Shown here one piece after another: positions 41,205 through 50,737 of a stretch of 56,931 bases of DNA (its first letter is position 1; every line of letters starts with the position of its first letter). The DNA lies in contig CAKRQL010000017.1 of NCBI GenBank assembly GCA_934393265.1, forward strand, positions 1-56,931. The letters run 5' to 3'. Under the pieces are notes generated by a model. That model had not been told where the DNA came from, made no database searches, and saw only the letters and a list, made by a program, of their open reading frames with translations. The DNA is from an uncultured Eubacteriales bacterium (GTDB taxonomy: Bacteria; Bacillota; Clostridia; Oscillospirales; CAG-272). The position numbers and the translations under genes were made by a program.

Positions 41205-42776
41205 TTACTGTTTTTCGTCGTCCTCGGCGCGCTCTTCCTTTATAACGACATCCGCCGATATATTGTTTGCCTCGTAGCCATAGCGATAACGGTACTTCTT
41301 ATAGTAGCCTTTTTTACCGTGGACGTATTCCAGAGTATTCTTCGGCTCTACATCATTGAGCACGGTTCCTATTATGCTGCCGTCAACGCTCGTAATGAAG
41401 CTTACTGCACTCTTTACCGCGGCGGTATCGCAATATCCGCAACGGGCAACGAGAATATAGCCGGATATATTCTGAGATATAACGCCGGCATCGGTCACCT
41501 CACAGACCGGGGGCATATCGAAGAGGACGATGTCAAACTCGGATTTCCACGTGTCGATAAGCTCCTTCATTCTCGGCTGTGAAAGGAGCTCCGAGGGGTT
41601 CGGAGGTATGTGACCGGAGGATATGACGGTGAGATTATCGTTATTCGCAGCCTTCTGCATTACCTCGTGGCTGTCCTCTATTATGCCCGCGAGCAGCTCG
41701 CTGAGACCCTCGCGCTTTTCAAGCGAGAATATCTTCCTGAGCACAGGGCATCTCATATCGCCGTCTACAAGCAGAACCTTTTTATTCGACATAGCAAACG
41801 AAAGTGCGATATTCGAGGTAACCACCGATTTTCCGGCTCCGGCAAAGGGGCTCGTCACCGCGTATACGGGTGTGCCGTTCTTTGCGGCGGAGTAGTAAAC
41901 GCCGGTACGTATATGATTGAACGCCTCGTTTATTGCAAAGGGCGTGCTTGTGCCGACAAGCATATTTTTGTATGAGCGGATGATGCCGTTATTATTCTTT
42001 CCGGGAATATAACGCTTCACGCGCTTGCCCTGCGTCTGCTGCGGGTCGGACCAATGCGGGACGGAGCCGAGATTCGGGCATCCGGCGCTCGCCGTGAGCT
42101 CTGTCTCGTTGTGTATAACGGTATCGAAAACAGATATGAGGAGGAACACGCAATAGGTTATCACGGCTCCTACGAGAGCCGCGAGTATCGCATTTCTTAC
42201 ATAGGAGGGCGATATGGTGGTCACACGGACATTCTCCTCAAGGCTGTACACCTTATCTATCATATCGGCATCCTTTGTATTACTCATCTCCTGAATTATA
42301 TTCGGGAGAACCTTCTTCACCGACTCTACGGACGCCTTTGCAGTCTCGGGAGAATCTGCGGTTACGGTGAGGCGGAAGATAAAGAGATCGTTGTCGTCCC
42401 TGTCCGCCTTAAGCATTTTGCGGAGTCTCGCCACTGCGGCGTCCTCGGAGCAGTTGTAGCCCGGGAGCTCGTTCAGGTGTCCGTCGCGGACGGCGGCGGT
42501 AAGCACCTTATCCTCGGTAGAAAGCTGCATATAGTTCTTCGCGAGAATTGAAGCGGCGGAAAGGATAGCCTGTGACGAATAGGCGTAGTCCTTCGTATTG
42601 TTGTTTACCCAGAACGAGGCTGTCGCCTTATACTCGGCCTTTTTGAAGAATTTCGTGAAAAGCCCGCCTGCCGCCGCAGCGACAACCGCCACTATCGCGA
42701 CCCATGCAAAGCATTTTTTCAGAACAGTCCAGAGGACCGAAAGGCTTATTTCCTTTTCGCTGTTTTCGGTATTCAT
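41205..42776 (-). CDS. Polysaccharide chain-length regulator fused to BY-kinase (Wzz-CpsD type)
   Basis: A 523-residue membrane protein that in known systems controls capsule or exopolysaccharide export. Residues 5-215 are a Wzz domain with membrane helices at about 20-45 and 170-195. The cytosolic kinase has Walker A FAGAGKSVVTSNIALSFA near residue 312, A' VLLVDGDMRCP and Walker B IVLFDMPPV. The C-terminal Tyr cluster (GYYKKYRYRYGYE) is the autophosphorylation tail. The start at 42776 is preferred because GGAG lies 6 nt upstream, inside the codons of a possible start at 42788. It is the last gene of the LRR-HprK-PqqD operon; no glycosyltransferase is near. Confidence 0.88.
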   Translation of the reverse strand: MNTENSEKEISLSVLWTVLKKCFAWVAIVAVVAAAAGGLFTKFFKKAEYKATASFWVNNNTKDYAYSSQAILSAASILAKNYMQLSTEDKVLTAAVRDGHLNELPGYNCSEDAAVARLRKMLKADRDDNDLFIFRLTVTADSPETAKASVESVKKVLPNIIQEMSNTKDADMIDKVYSLEENVRVTTISPSYVRNAILAALVGAVITYCVFLLISVFDTVIHNETELTASAGCPNLGSVPHWSDPQQTQGKRVKRYIPGKNNNGIIRSYKNMLVGTSTPFAINEAFNHIRTGVYYSAAKNGTPVYAVTSPFAGAGKSVVTSNIALSFAMSNKKVLLVDGDMRCPVLRKIFSLEKREGLSELLAGIIEDSHEVMQKAANNDNLTVISSGHIPPNPSELLSQPRMKELIDTWKSEFDIVLFDMPPVCEVTDAGVISQNISGYILVARCGYCDTAAVKSAVSFITSVDGSIIGTVLNDVEPKNTLEYVHGKKGYYKKYRYRYGYEANNISADVVIKEERAEDDEKQ

Positions 42777-42789
42777 ATTGTTCTCCATA

Positions 42790-43053
42790 TCAGTTTTCTA
42801 TTGCTCCTGTCTCTATAAGTTTTTCTATGAATGCATCGGCATCCCGCACCGCAACATCGCGCGGGACATCGTATTTTTCCGTCAGCGCGTCATATATTTC
42901 CTCGCGCTCCGCTCCCTTTTGCAAAAGCTCAAATATCGTTCTTCCGCTCCCGTTCAGTATCACGCCGCCGACGCCGCGCGCCGCGCCGCCGAGGGAGACC
43001 GCGACAGTCCTGCCGCCTACCTCGCGGAGTACAAAGTTTCCTTTTATCTTCAT
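42790..43053 (-). CDS. PqqD-family small protein
   Basis: An 87-residue protein with the winged-helix PqqD fold: NFVLREVGGRTVAV, ILNGSGRTIFELLQKG and the helix DALTEKYDVPRD, then IEKLIETGAIEN. PqqD proteins bind leader peptides of ribosomal peptides and present them to a modifying enzyme, but in many Clostridia free-standing copies sit beside HprK-like kinases in surface polysaccharide loci. It is joined to the HprK-like gene by a 4-bp overlap (AAATGA), with its ribosome site inside that gene. No precursor peptide or radical SAM enzyme is seen in the window. Confidence 0.82.
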   Translation of the reverse strand: MKIKGNFVLREVGGRTVAVSLGGAARGVGGVILNGSGRTIFELLQKGAEREEIYDALTEKYDVPRDVAVRDADAFIEKLIETGAIEN

Positions 43054-43775
43054 TTTTCAACCTCCTGACTGCCCGTATCTTCGGCAAGTGCCGCGCGGGC
43101 GGTATGCGCCGCGCCGGGCTCCATATTACAATAAAGTCTCACAAGCCTCGTCGCCTTCAGTATTCTGTCGGCGAGCGCAAGCGTCCCGAGCATGGCGCCC
43201 GGGGTATCCGGCATGAATATCTGACAAAGCAGGTCCTGCACGGCGTCTTCCGGCAAGAGGGGCTCTGCCTTATTTTCCGCACCGCGGCGGAGAAAGGCTA
43301 TCCCGCCGAGGGGATACTCGCCCGGTATGCCGTAGTTCTCTTTTCCGCGCCACGGTGTCCCGCAGGCATAAAGCCTGTCCCCGATGAAGCGGAGAACGGG
43401 CTTGTCCCCATTCAGAACAAAGCAGCCCGGAAACTCGGAGAGCCAGAGGCGAGTGTGCGTAGTTTTGCCCGTCCCGCTCTTTGCGGTGAAGGCGTATGCC
43501 ACGCCGTCGAGCACGACGACAGAGCCGTGAAAGACGACGGCGCCGTAGTCCGGCAGACACTCTGCTATCTGTCTGTAAGCACAGACAGACTCGTAGTACC
43601 CCGGAGGAAGCCCGGGGGTAAGGTCAGCCTCTTTTTCTATTTCCCCGTCGCCGACGCGGACGGTAATATCCGGGGGCGAGCCCGGCGGGGCGAGGTAGTC
43701 CGCAGCGAGAGCAGCGAGATACGGATACCTGTTATCGACCGAGACGGTAAGCCCGGCTATTTTTATATCAGTCAT
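43050..43775 (-). CDS. HPr kinase-like protein (HprK/PEPCK fold)
   Basis: A 241-residue protein. The P-loop is TAKSGTGKTTHTRLWLSEF near residue 98, preceded by VVFHGSVVVLDGVAYAF, a typical HprK-fold start; a downstream LNGDKPVLR supplies the second acidic motif and GTPWRGKE a third. There is no N-terminal HprK regulatory domain, so it is not the catabolite-control HPr kinase. Relatives next to PqqD phosphorylate a Ser in some lasso-type peptide precursors; others have no known substrate. Here it overlaps the LRR gene by 8 bp and pqqD by 4 bp, so it belongs to a four-gene surface operon. Confidence 0.78.
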   Translation of the reverse strand: MTDIKIAGLTVSVDNRYPYLAALAADYLAPPGSPPDITVRVGDGEIEKEADLTPGLPPGYYESVCAYRQIAECLPDYGAVVFHGSVVVLDGVAYAFTAKSGTGKTTHTRLWLSEFPGCFVLNGDKPVLRFIGDRLYACGTPWRGKENYGIPGEYPLGGIAFLRRGAENKAEPLLPEDAVQDLLCQIFMPDTPGAMLGTLALADRILKATRLVRLYCNMEPGAAHTARAALAEDTGSQEVEK

Positions 43776-46683
43776 TGCCCCGTCCTTTCATATATGCGGC
43801 TATCAGAGCCTCGTTCCCGTCGGATATTGAGATATATGCAAATGCGGTCACGCCGCCGGAGTATTCAACCTCGGAAAGCGCGGCGCAGTCGGAAAATGCA
43901 GACTTTCCTATTTTGTGCACCTCATTTGGAAGAATGACGCGGGAGAGCGCGGTACAGCCCGCGAACGCCTCATCCCCCACCGAATACATGCCGGAGGGGA
44001 GCGCCGCGAGGGTCAGCCCCGTGCAGTCACGGAACGCGCCGGTCGGAAGAGCCCCGAGGGAGTCGCCGAAGGTCAGGCTGTACATACCGATACACCCGGC
44101 GAACGCCTCGTCCCCGAGGGAGGTAAGCGACGCGGAGAGGGTGACGGTACGGAGCGATGTGCAGAGCGAGAAAGCAGAGGAGCCGACGGACATGACCCCG
44201 TCGGGGAGCGTCAGCTCACGCAGGCTATCGCAGTAGTAAAAGGCTTTATCCTCTATCGTCTCAAGGGATTTTCCCCATGCTACGGAGGAGAGCGAGCGGC
44301 AGCCGGCAAACGCCGAGTTGCCTATCACAAGGATAGTGTCGGGGAGGCTTACGCTCTCTATTTTATCGCAGTTTATGAACGCCGCGGCACCGATATAACG
44401 GAGAGTTTTGGAAAAACGGACGCTCCGCAGCCCGGTACACCCGGAGAAGGCATATTTTTCTATTATATCCGGAACGCCGGAGAGGTCAAGCGACGTAAGC
44501 GATTTGCACCCCTCAAACGCGCTCTCACCGAGGTAGCGAAGCTGCAGCCCCGAGAGGGTGACGCCGGACAGCCTGTCGCAGCCGTAAAAAGCCTTATTGC
44601 CTATATAGGTAACCGTTTTCGGGACGGAAAATTTACCGAGGAGCGTACAGCTGTAAAACGCTGTGTCTCCGATATACTCCGTTCTCTTCGGCAGTGATGT
44701 GATGTCGAGCATGGAGCAGAAGGCAAACGCGCCGGAGCCGATATATGTGACGCTGTCCGGCAATGTTACGTCAAAGAGCCCGGAGCAGTCGTAAAATGCG
44801 TCGTTGCCTATCTTTTTGCAGTTTTTCGGGAGCTTGACCACGGAAAGAGCCGGGCAAGCCATGCAGACCGCCGCCGGAACGTCGCCGGGGAGAGACGACA
44901 TATCAACCGACACGAGCGACCGGCAGGAGAAAAAGAGATTTTCGCCGTATTCCGTCTCCCACGCCGGAAACGTAAACGAGGTTATCGCAGAGGCGGTAAA
45001 GGCATAGTCGCCTATTGTGCGGAGCGAGGACGGGAGGGATATGCCCGACAGGTCGCCGCAGTAGGAGAAGGCGTAACGTCCTATTGCCGTCACACCGTCG
45101 CCGAATATCACCGAGCGGAGCGACGTGCACTCCGAAAATGCGAAGTCCGGAACCGACAAAAGTGTGCCCGGCAGGGTCACGGAGGCGAGCGAGTAGCAAT
45201 CAAGGAACGCATATTCGCCCATCCCGGATAGCCCCTGCGGGAGCGATATTTCAAGGAGGGTCTGGCACTGCTCAAACGCATGTGCGCCTATGTCGGTAAG
45301 TCCCTCGCCGGAAAAGGTTATTTTGTTCAGGTATGTTGCATGGTAGAAAGCGTAATCGGTTATCACCGAGACGGAGGACGGGAGGGTCACCTCTATTACG
45401 TCGTTACACTCGGTGAACGCGGAGGAAATCATTTTAATACCGTCCGGGAGGGTGAGTGCGACGCCCTCAAGAAGCCCGACGAAGCCGCCGGAGGAATACT
45501 CACGGCTCACCGGCTCGGCAACCCCGGTTTTCTTATAGTCCGCGCCGTTCTTTACCGGAGAATATTTTATCAGAATACCGTCGCCGACTACGGTAAGCTC
45601 ACCGTCAAGGGCGGCATAGTACGCCGTCCGGTAAAACGCCATGCCGCCGATATAGCCGACGGAGGACGGAATATTGATGTCCGTGAGCTTCTCGGAATAA
45701 TAGAACGCGTGGCTCCCTATTCTGCGAAGCCCCTCCGGGAGGGTCACCCTCGTAAGGGAGGAGCAGTTACGGAATGCGTAGTCGCATATTTCGGTGATAC
45801 CGTCCGGGACGGTATACTCCGTCACCCCGGATTTCGGGGGGAGGATAAGCAACCTGCCGAGCGCGACATCAAGGAGCGCGCCGCCCGCCGTCGAATATTT
45901 TTCGTTTCCGGCGGGAACGGTAATTGCTTTAAGGCTGTCGCACCGGGAAAATGCACCCTCACCCACCGACGTAACAGCTCCGAGGGAGACGGACGTTATG
46001 GCGGAGCAGCCGGAGAAGGCATACTCCCCGAGGGATTTTACGGCGGGGAGAGAGATTTCGGCAAGTGCGGTACAGCCGGAAAAGGCATAGTCCGGTATTA
46101 CGGAAAGACTGTCCGGCAGGGTAGCGAACACAAGAGACGTACAGCCGGAGAACGCACCGGTGCCGAGCCTTGACAGCGACGGAGCCTCCGGAAGAGCCGT
46201 AAGGGCCGTACAGCCGGAGAAAGCGTAGCTCCCTATTTCGGTTATATCCTCCGTCAGGACAAGAGATGAGAGGAGCGAACAGCCGGAAAAGGCACTGTCC
46301 CCGATATAAGAGAGCGTCCCCTCCGAGGAGAAATATTCAAGAGATGCGCAGGAGGAGAAGGCGTTTTCACATATTCTCCGAAGAAACCGCCCGGTGTGAA
46401 CCCTGCTCACAGAGCTTGCGGAGAATGCCCCGGGCTCAACCGAGGAGACCGAGCGCCCCTCTATCGCGTCCGGCACATTAATCTCCCCGCCCGAGCCGGT
46501 GTAGCCGGATATGCCGACCGTCCCGTCGTCAAGGATAACATAGCGGAAATCGCGATATATATATACGTTGCCGTCTGACGGCGTAGGGTCATCTCCCCCG
46601 CGGAGCGCGAAGAAGAGAACCAGCCCGATAACGGCAAGAAAAAGCACCGTCGCGAGCGATATTATAATAACCTTTTTCTTCAC
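43768..46683 (-). CDS. BspA-like leucine-rich repeat surface protein
   Basis: A 971-residue protein. An N-terminal membrane anchor (KKKVIIISLATVLFLAVIGL to LFFAL, residues 2-27) is followed by about 35 LRR_5 (BspA-type) repeats of 22-24 residues from about 60 to 940, pattern IGxxAFxxCxxLxxVxLPxxL (for example YIGDSAFSGCSLLSSLVL). It should be anchored in the membrane with the repeat rod outside; known BspA-like proteins bind host or bacterial surfaces. No LPxTG or SLH motif is present. The start is the GTG at 46683, 6 nt after GGGGGT; the longer upstream frame crosses the promoter and is rejected. First gene of the operon with the HprK-like, PqqD-like and BY-kinase genes. Confidence 0.88.
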   Translation of the reverse strand: MKKKVIIISLATVLFLAVIGLVLFFALRGGDDPTPSDGNVYIYRDFRYVILDDGTVGISGYTGSGGEINVPDAIEGRSVSSVEPGAFSASSVSRVHTGRFLRRICENAFSSCASLEYFSSEGTLSYIGDSAFSGCSLLSSLVLTEDITEIGSYAFSGCTALTALPEAPSLSRLGTGAFSGCTSLVFATLPDSLSVIPDYAFSGCTALAEISLPAVKSLGEYAFSGCSAITSVSLGAVTSVGEGAFSRCDSLKAITVPAGNEKYSTAGGALLDVALGRLLILPPKSGVTEYTVPDGITEICDYAFRNCSSLTRVTLPEGLRRIGSHAFYYSEKLTDINIPSSVGYIGGMAFYRTAYYAALDGELTVVGDGILIKYSPVKNGADYKKTGVAEPVSREYSSGGFVGLLEGVALTLPDGIKMISSAFTECNDVIEVTLPSSVSVITDYAFYHATYLNKITFSGEGLTDIGAHAFEQCQTLLEISLPQGLSGMGEYAFLDCYSLASVTLPGTLLSVPDFAFSECTSLRSVIFGDGVTAIGRYAFSYCGDLSGISLPSSLRTIGDYAFTASAITSFTFPAWETEYGENLFFSCRSLVSVDMSSLPGDVPAAVCMACPALSVVKLPKNCKKIGNDAFYDCSGLFDVTLPDSVTYIGSGAFAFCSMLDITSLPKRTEYIGDTAFYSCTLLGKFSVPKTVTYIGNKAFYGCDRLSGVTLSGLQLRYLGESAFEGCKSLTSLDLSGVPDIIEKYAFSGCTGLRSVRFSKTLRYIGAAAFINCDKIESVSLPDTILVIGNSAFAGCRSLSSVAWGKSLETIEDKAFYYCDSLRELTLPDGVMSVGSSAFSLCTSLRTVTLSASLTSLGDEAFAGCIGMYSLTFGDSLGALPTGAFRDCTGLTLAALPSGMYSVGDEAFAGCTALSRVILPNEVHKIGKSAFSDCAALSEVEYSGGVTAFAYISISDGNEALIAAYMKGRGND

Positions 46684-46735
46684 TTGAAACCCCCGGGCAT
46701 ACGCGCCCGCGATAATAAAACAGTTTACCAAATGT

Positions 46736-46764
46736 ATTATATCCGAATGTCGGGCGTTTGTCAA
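46736..46764 (-). promoter_or_regulatory. Sigma-A promoter of the LRR-HprK-PqqD-BY-kinase operon
   Basis: Minus strand TTGACA (46759-46764), 17-bp spacer, TATAAT (46736-46741): a full consensus match. The leader to the GTG start is about 45 nt. Confidence 0.88.
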
Positions 46765-46907
46765 CGGTTTTACGACTTTTTCTGACCGGGCGGAGACTTT
46801 TTCCGTGGGTGAGAAAAATTGACACGGGGTGCGGCAGAGGGTGCATATTCGCCGCCAGTGCGGGCAAAAATAGGCATACCGAAGAAAAAGGAAAGAAGGA
46901 CAAGCAT

Positions 46908-48206
46908 ATGAAAAAAGCAGGAAAAGCAAGGCTCGCGCTCATTGTCGGGACACTCGCACTGCTGATAATCGTCGCCACGACGGTTGCGGTCGGTGCCTCA
47001 GACCTCGGACCCGGGGCGGACGCGATAGCAAAGCAGGGGCGGATGATAAAGAGCGGGCTCACAGGTCAGAGGATGACCTTCTCGGACGTCGATTTCAAGT
47101 GTGCGCTCGGTATAACCGATTTCGACACGGTCACCGTGACGCGGCTCCCGGAGAGCACGGAGGGGACGCTCGTCCTCTCCGGCAAAAGGGTACGCGAGGG
47201 ACAGGTGATACGGAGACGGAGTATTGCGGCACTCTCGTTCATACCCGCGACGGCGGAGGTCACGGAGGCGGGGTTTGCCTTTACGGTTACGGGCGGCGGC
47301 GCAGGGTGCGTGACCGAGTGTCGCCTGCGCTTTCTCGACAGGGTGAACTATGCGCCGAAGGGTGCGGACGCGACGGAGGCGAGCCTGTCGCTCAGGGCGC
47401 AGAGCGGCGTGGCACTCTACGGAAAAATGGTCGGCACTGACCCCGAGGGAGACAAAATAGAGTTTATTGCGGTGGAGTCTCCGAGGTACGGCTCTCTCAC
47501 CGTTACAGACGCAGAATGTGGGGAATATCGATACACGCCCTCCCCCGAATATGTCGGCGAGGACAGCTTCGGATATGTTGTTCGTGATGAGTTCGGCAAC
47601 TATTCCGGGGTCTGCCGCATCAGCATAAACGTCGGTGTGCGCGACTACTCCGGGGTGCTCCTCGATATGGAGGGGCGGCGCGAATACGGCGCGGCACTCA
47701 CCCTCTGCGGCGCGGGAGTGACAAGCGGGGTGCTCATCGGGGGGAACGAATATTTCCTGCCGGAGCAGTACGTGAGCCGGGCGGAATTCGTCGCCATGGC
47801 ACTCTCCGCCGCGGGGATAAAGGAGGACAGCTCGATAGCCCACAGTTTCTTTGACGACGACGCGGAGATACCGGCGCACCTGCGCCGCGCGGTGGCAACG
47901 GCACAGCGGGTCGGCGTTATCAACGGGGAATTTTCCGACGGTAAACTGCTCTTCCGTCCGAACGACACGGTGACGCGCGCAGACGCGGCAGAGATACTCT
48001 CTGCCCTGTGCTCATCGGCAAGGGCAGAGGCGGGAGAGGACACCGCCGCGATGGCAGACGTACCGCTCCGCATACGGAGGGCGATGTCCGGCATGTACTC
48101 ACTCGGTATATTCGAGCGCGGAGAGAAGGTCGAGCCCGGGGAAAAGCTGAACCGCGCTACGGTCGCAGTCTGTCTTGCGCGGGCTATGAACGTCATAGGC
48201 GGGTAA
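46908..48206 (+). CDS. SLH-domain surface protein with a cadherin-like Ig domain
   Basis: A 432-residue exported protein. Signal sequence at residues 8-32 (LALIVGTLALLIIVATTVAVG). Residues 40-130 are a beta domain; 140-240 is a bacterial Ig/cadherin-like repeat (DPEGDKIEFIAVESPRYGSL and YTPSPEYVGEDSFGYVVRDE); residues 275-430 hold SLH repeats (YVSRAEFVAMALSAAGI, DTVTRADAAEILSAL, KLNRATVAVCLARAM) that bind secondary cell-wall polymers. It is therefore a non-covalently wall-bound protein. It is divergent from the LRR operon; a TTGACA at 46819 may be its -35 box, but the -10 box is weak. GAAGGA precedes the ATG. Confidence 0.88.
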   Translation: MKKAGKARLALIVGTLALLIIVATTVAVGASDLGPGADAIAKQGRMIKSGLTGQRMTFSDVDFKCALGITDFDTVTVTRLPESTEGTLVLSGKRVREGQVIRRRSIAALSFIPATAEVTEAGFAFTVTGGGAGCVTECRLRFLDRVNYAPKGADATEASLSLRAQSGVALYGKMVGTDPEGDKIEFIAVESPRYGSLTVTDAECGEYRYTPSPEYVGEDSFGYVVRDEFGNYSGVCRISINVGVRDYSGVLLDMEGRREYGAALTLCGAGVTSGVLIGGNEYFLPEQYVSRAEFVAMALSAAGIKEDSSIAHSFFDDDAEIPAHLRRAVATAQRVGVINGEFSDGKLLFRPNDTVTRADAAEILSALCSSARAEAGEDTAAMADVPLRIRRAMSGMYSLGIFERGEKVEPGEKLNRATVAVCLARAMNVIGG

Positions 48207-48213
48207 AAAATGA

Positions 48214-48274
48214 CGGCTCCGGAGCAATGCCCGGAGCCGAAACCTCCGGCTGTCCCTGCGACAGCCGTTTTTTT
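48214..48274 (+). terminator. Double-hairpin terminator of the SLH protein gene
   Basis: CGGCTCCGG/CCGGAGCCG (48214-48222 with 48231-48239) is followed by CGGCTGTC/GACAGCCG (48247-48254 with 48260-48267) and seven T residues. Confidence 0.9.
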
Positions 48275-48304
48275 GTTCTTTTACATTGGTATTTCCTTTG
48301 CGGA

Positions 48305-49900
48305 TTACGGGAAAACCCTCCTGTGTATCCACATCTCTCCCTCGCGGACATCGCGCGCCTCGCTCTCCGCCATGCAGGAGGCAATCTCACACGGGAGATC
48401 CGACGGGATGACACCGTAGGAGGAAAACTTCTTCGCAAGGCGGTCGCCCGCCTGTCCGTGATAGAACGCGGCGAGGGCACAGGCAAGCAGCTTATCCTCC
48501 GTCTGTGCGACGAGGGCGGCGACAAAGCCGGCGAGAACATCGCCGGAGCCCGCCTTTGCAAGAGAGGACGTGCCTGTCGAATTTATATATACGGTATTCC
48601 CGTCTGTTGTCAGGGTGCTCGCGCCTTTCAGCATTAAAATACAGTGATTTTCCGCCGCGAACCTCTCCGCATACTCTATTCTGTGGAGCTGCACCTCAGC
48701 GACATCTATGCCGAAGATGCGCGAGAACTCAAGCGGATGCGGAGTCAGGATAACCTTACGCGGGGAGGAGGCGATAGCGGCAAGCCCGGCGGCACGGTCA
48801 CCGTCCGCAAGGCAGTTTATGGCGTCGGCATCAAGGACGAGCGCGCCGCCGGGGGCGGCAAGCATGGAGAGGACGAGGGCGCGCAGCCCGTCTCCGAAGC
48901 CGGAGCCACAGCCGATAAGCGTCGCATCCTGCGAGGATGAGAGCTCGGTCAGCTCTTCCCTCTCGCTCTCCGTCATGCTGTCAATATCGCTTATTTTTTT
49001 ATATATTATCTCAGGGAAACGCTGACCGAGCCCGGCACACATCGCCTCTGTCCCCGCGTACGTGACATATCCGACGCCGCCGCGGAGCGCCGCCTCCGCC
49101 GACAGGGCAGCCGCGCCCCGGAATCTCTCGGAGCCGGTGATAAGAAGGAGCCTCCCGAACGAGCCCTTGTTCGTGTTCTTCGCTCTCCTCGGCAGATGCT
49201 CATCGGCGAAGAGGTCGGTCACAAGATGGTATCTGAAATCAAAGCGGGAGGTTATCCGCTCACGCGGGAGCCCGAGGTCGTCGTACACTATTCTTCCGAC
49301 ATAGGAGCGGGCGGGATAGGAGACTATACCCGGCTTTATAAAGCAGAGGGCGACGGTGGTCTCTGCGGATACCGCAAAGTCGGTTATACTGCCGTTATCC
49401 GCGTCTATCCCGAGGGGGACATCGACGGCTATCTTATGGAGCCCGACAGCCTCACGCAGAGCTATCGCGAGCTTTTTTACATCCTCGGATATTCCGCTGT
49501 TATGAAATCCGGTGCCGAATATCGCGTCGACAGCGGCAGAAGAGGCTTTTATCTCTCCGAGCGTTTTGTCGTCGGCGACAAAATCCTTTATAATCCCTCC
49601 GGCGGCGCGGTAAGCCTCAAGATAATGCTTTCCCTCCTCGCTCCGCTGTCCTAAGTGGAATATATCATAGACCGTCACGGAATAGTCCGGCAGGAGCCGG
49701 AGCGCGGCGGCGTATCCGTCACCACCGTTATTCCCTCCCCCGGCGAGGACGGCGACGGTCGAGCCCGCGGGCACAGCCTCACGCACGGCGGAGGCTACGG
49801 CGTCTCCGCTCCTGCCCATGAGCTCCACGGGCGAGACCCCAAGCGAGTTGTAAGAAAATCCGTCGATATCCGATATCATAGACGAAACAGCGAGCTTCAT
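48305..49900 (-). CDS. nnr: Bifunctional NAD(P)H-hydrate repair enzyme (epimerase and dehydratase)
   Basis: A 531-residue cytosolic repair enzyme. Residues 1-215 are the YjeF_N epimerase that interconverts R- and S-NAD(P)HX, with VLAGGGNNGGDGYAAALRLL and VDAIFGTGFHNSG. Residues 230-530 are the ADP-dependent dehydratase of the ribokinase-like fold, with KGSFGRLLLITGSERFRGAA, VLDADAINCLA, LTPHPLEFSRIFG and the nucleotide-binding TGTSSLAKAGSGDVLAGFVA. Both halves look complete. It is monocistronic between convergent and divergent neighbours; I could not place a clear promoter. Confidence 0.95.
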   Translation of the reverse strand: MKLAVSSMISDIDGFSYNSLGVSPVELMGRSGDAVASAVREAVPAGSTVAVLAGGGNNGGDGYAAALRLLPDYSVTVYDIFHLGQRSEEGKHYLEAYRAAGGIIKDFVADDKTLGEIKASSAAVDAIFGTGFHNSGISEDVKKLAIALREAVGLHKIAVDVPLGIDADNGSITDFAVSAETTVALCFIKPGIVSYPARSYVGRIVYDDLGLPRERITSRFDFRYHLVTDLFADEHLPRRAKNTNKGSFGRLLLITGSERFRGAAALSAEAALRGGVGYVTYAGTEAMCAGLGQRFPEIIYKKISDIDSMTESEREELTELSSSQDATLIGCGSGFGDGLRALVLSMLAAPGGALVLDADAINCLADGDRAAGLAAIASSPRKVILTPHPLEFSRIFGIDVAEVQLHRIEYAERFAAENHCILMLKGASTLTTDGNTVYINSTGTSSLAKAGSGDVLAGFVAALVAQTEDKLLACALAAFYHGQAGDRLAKKFSSYGVIPSDLPCEIASCMAESEARDVREGEMWIHRRVFP

Positions 49901-50015
49901 ATATTCTCCTCCGACATTTCCGTGCCGTATTTTTCTGCTTTCAGTTTACCACAGACCGCCCGATTTTTCAAGTAAAAAATTTGCAAGAGTGATGTAAAAA
50001 ACGACAAAAAAGCTC

Positions 50016-50044
50016 TTTACTTTTCGCGCCTTTGTTGGTATAAT
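50016..50044 (+). promoter_or_regulatory. Sigma-A promoter of the cytidylate-kinase-like gene
   Basis: TTTACT (50016-50021), 17-bp spacer, TATAAT (50039-50044), 42 bp before the GTG start. Confidence 0.75.
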
Positions 50045-50086
50045 ATATATACAAGGAAAGTTTTTACGGTTCGGGAGGATAAAAAA

Positions 50087-50731
50087 GTGGCTGAAAAACT
50101 CATAATTACGATAGCACGGCAATACGGCAGCGGCGGACGGGAAATCGGAAACCGCGTGGCAGAGCTGCTCGACGTTCCTCTTTACGACAAGAACATAATA
50201 ACCGACGCGGCAGAGCGCGGCAACCTCAGCACAGAGGTAGCGAGGGGCGCCGACGAGGTGGCGACGAACAGCCTCCTCTACACTCTCGCCATGGGCTCCA
50301 ACGTCCTCGGCGCGGGGGCGCAGTTCGGCTATAAGATGCCGCTCAACGACCGGCTGTTCATACTGCAGTCGGACGTCATAAAGGGATATGCCCAAAAGGG
50401 CTCCTGCGTCATTATAGGCAGGTGCGCCGACTATGTGCTGCGGGACGAGAAGTCACTGCTCCGCGTTTTCGTCTACGGCGACGCGGCGCACAGGTGCGAG
50501 AGGGTTGCCCTCCGCCATCCGGAGCTCAAATCCACACAGATTATGGACGTTATCACGAAAACCGACAAGCGTCGCTCCTCCTACTACAATTTCTATACCG
50601 GAAACAAGTGGGGCAAGTATGACAACTACGACCTTGCGATAAACTCCTCTACCCTCGGTATCGATGGCGCGGCACAGGCTATCGCAGATTGTGCGCGGAT
50701 GCTTATGAGCAAGAAAGAAAACAAGGAATAA
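50087..50731 (+). CDS. Cytidylate kinase-like family protein
   Basis: A 214-residue P-loop protein. The phosphate loop is ITIARQYGSGGREIGNRVAE at the N-terminus, as in the cytidylate kinase-like family (PF13189), and LYDKNIITDAAERG and CVIIGRCADYVLRD follow. The middle and the lid (KRRSSYYNFYTGNKWG) differ from true Cmk, so the substrate may not be CMP. The GTG start has GGGAGGAT 7 nt upstream. It is a single gene with its own promoter and a strong hairpin at its end. Confidence 0.88.
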   Translation: MAEKLIITIARQYGSGGREIGNRVAELLDVPLYDKNIITDAAERGNLSTEVARGADEVATNSLLYTLAMGSNVLGAGAQFGYKMPLNDRLFILQSDVIKGYAQKGSCVIIGRCADYVLRDEKSLLRVFVYGDAAHRCERVALRHPELKSTQIMDVITKTDKRRSSYYNFYTGNKWGKYDNYDLAINSSTLGIDGAAQAIADCARMLMSKKENKE

Positions 50732-50737
50732 AAAGAG

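Noticed and set aside
41205..46683. Lasso peptide or other RiPP gene cluster because of the HprK-like and PqqD-like pair
   Set aside because: There is no asparagine-synthetase-like cyclase, no transglutaminase-like protease, no radical SAM enzyme and no credible precursor peptide gene.
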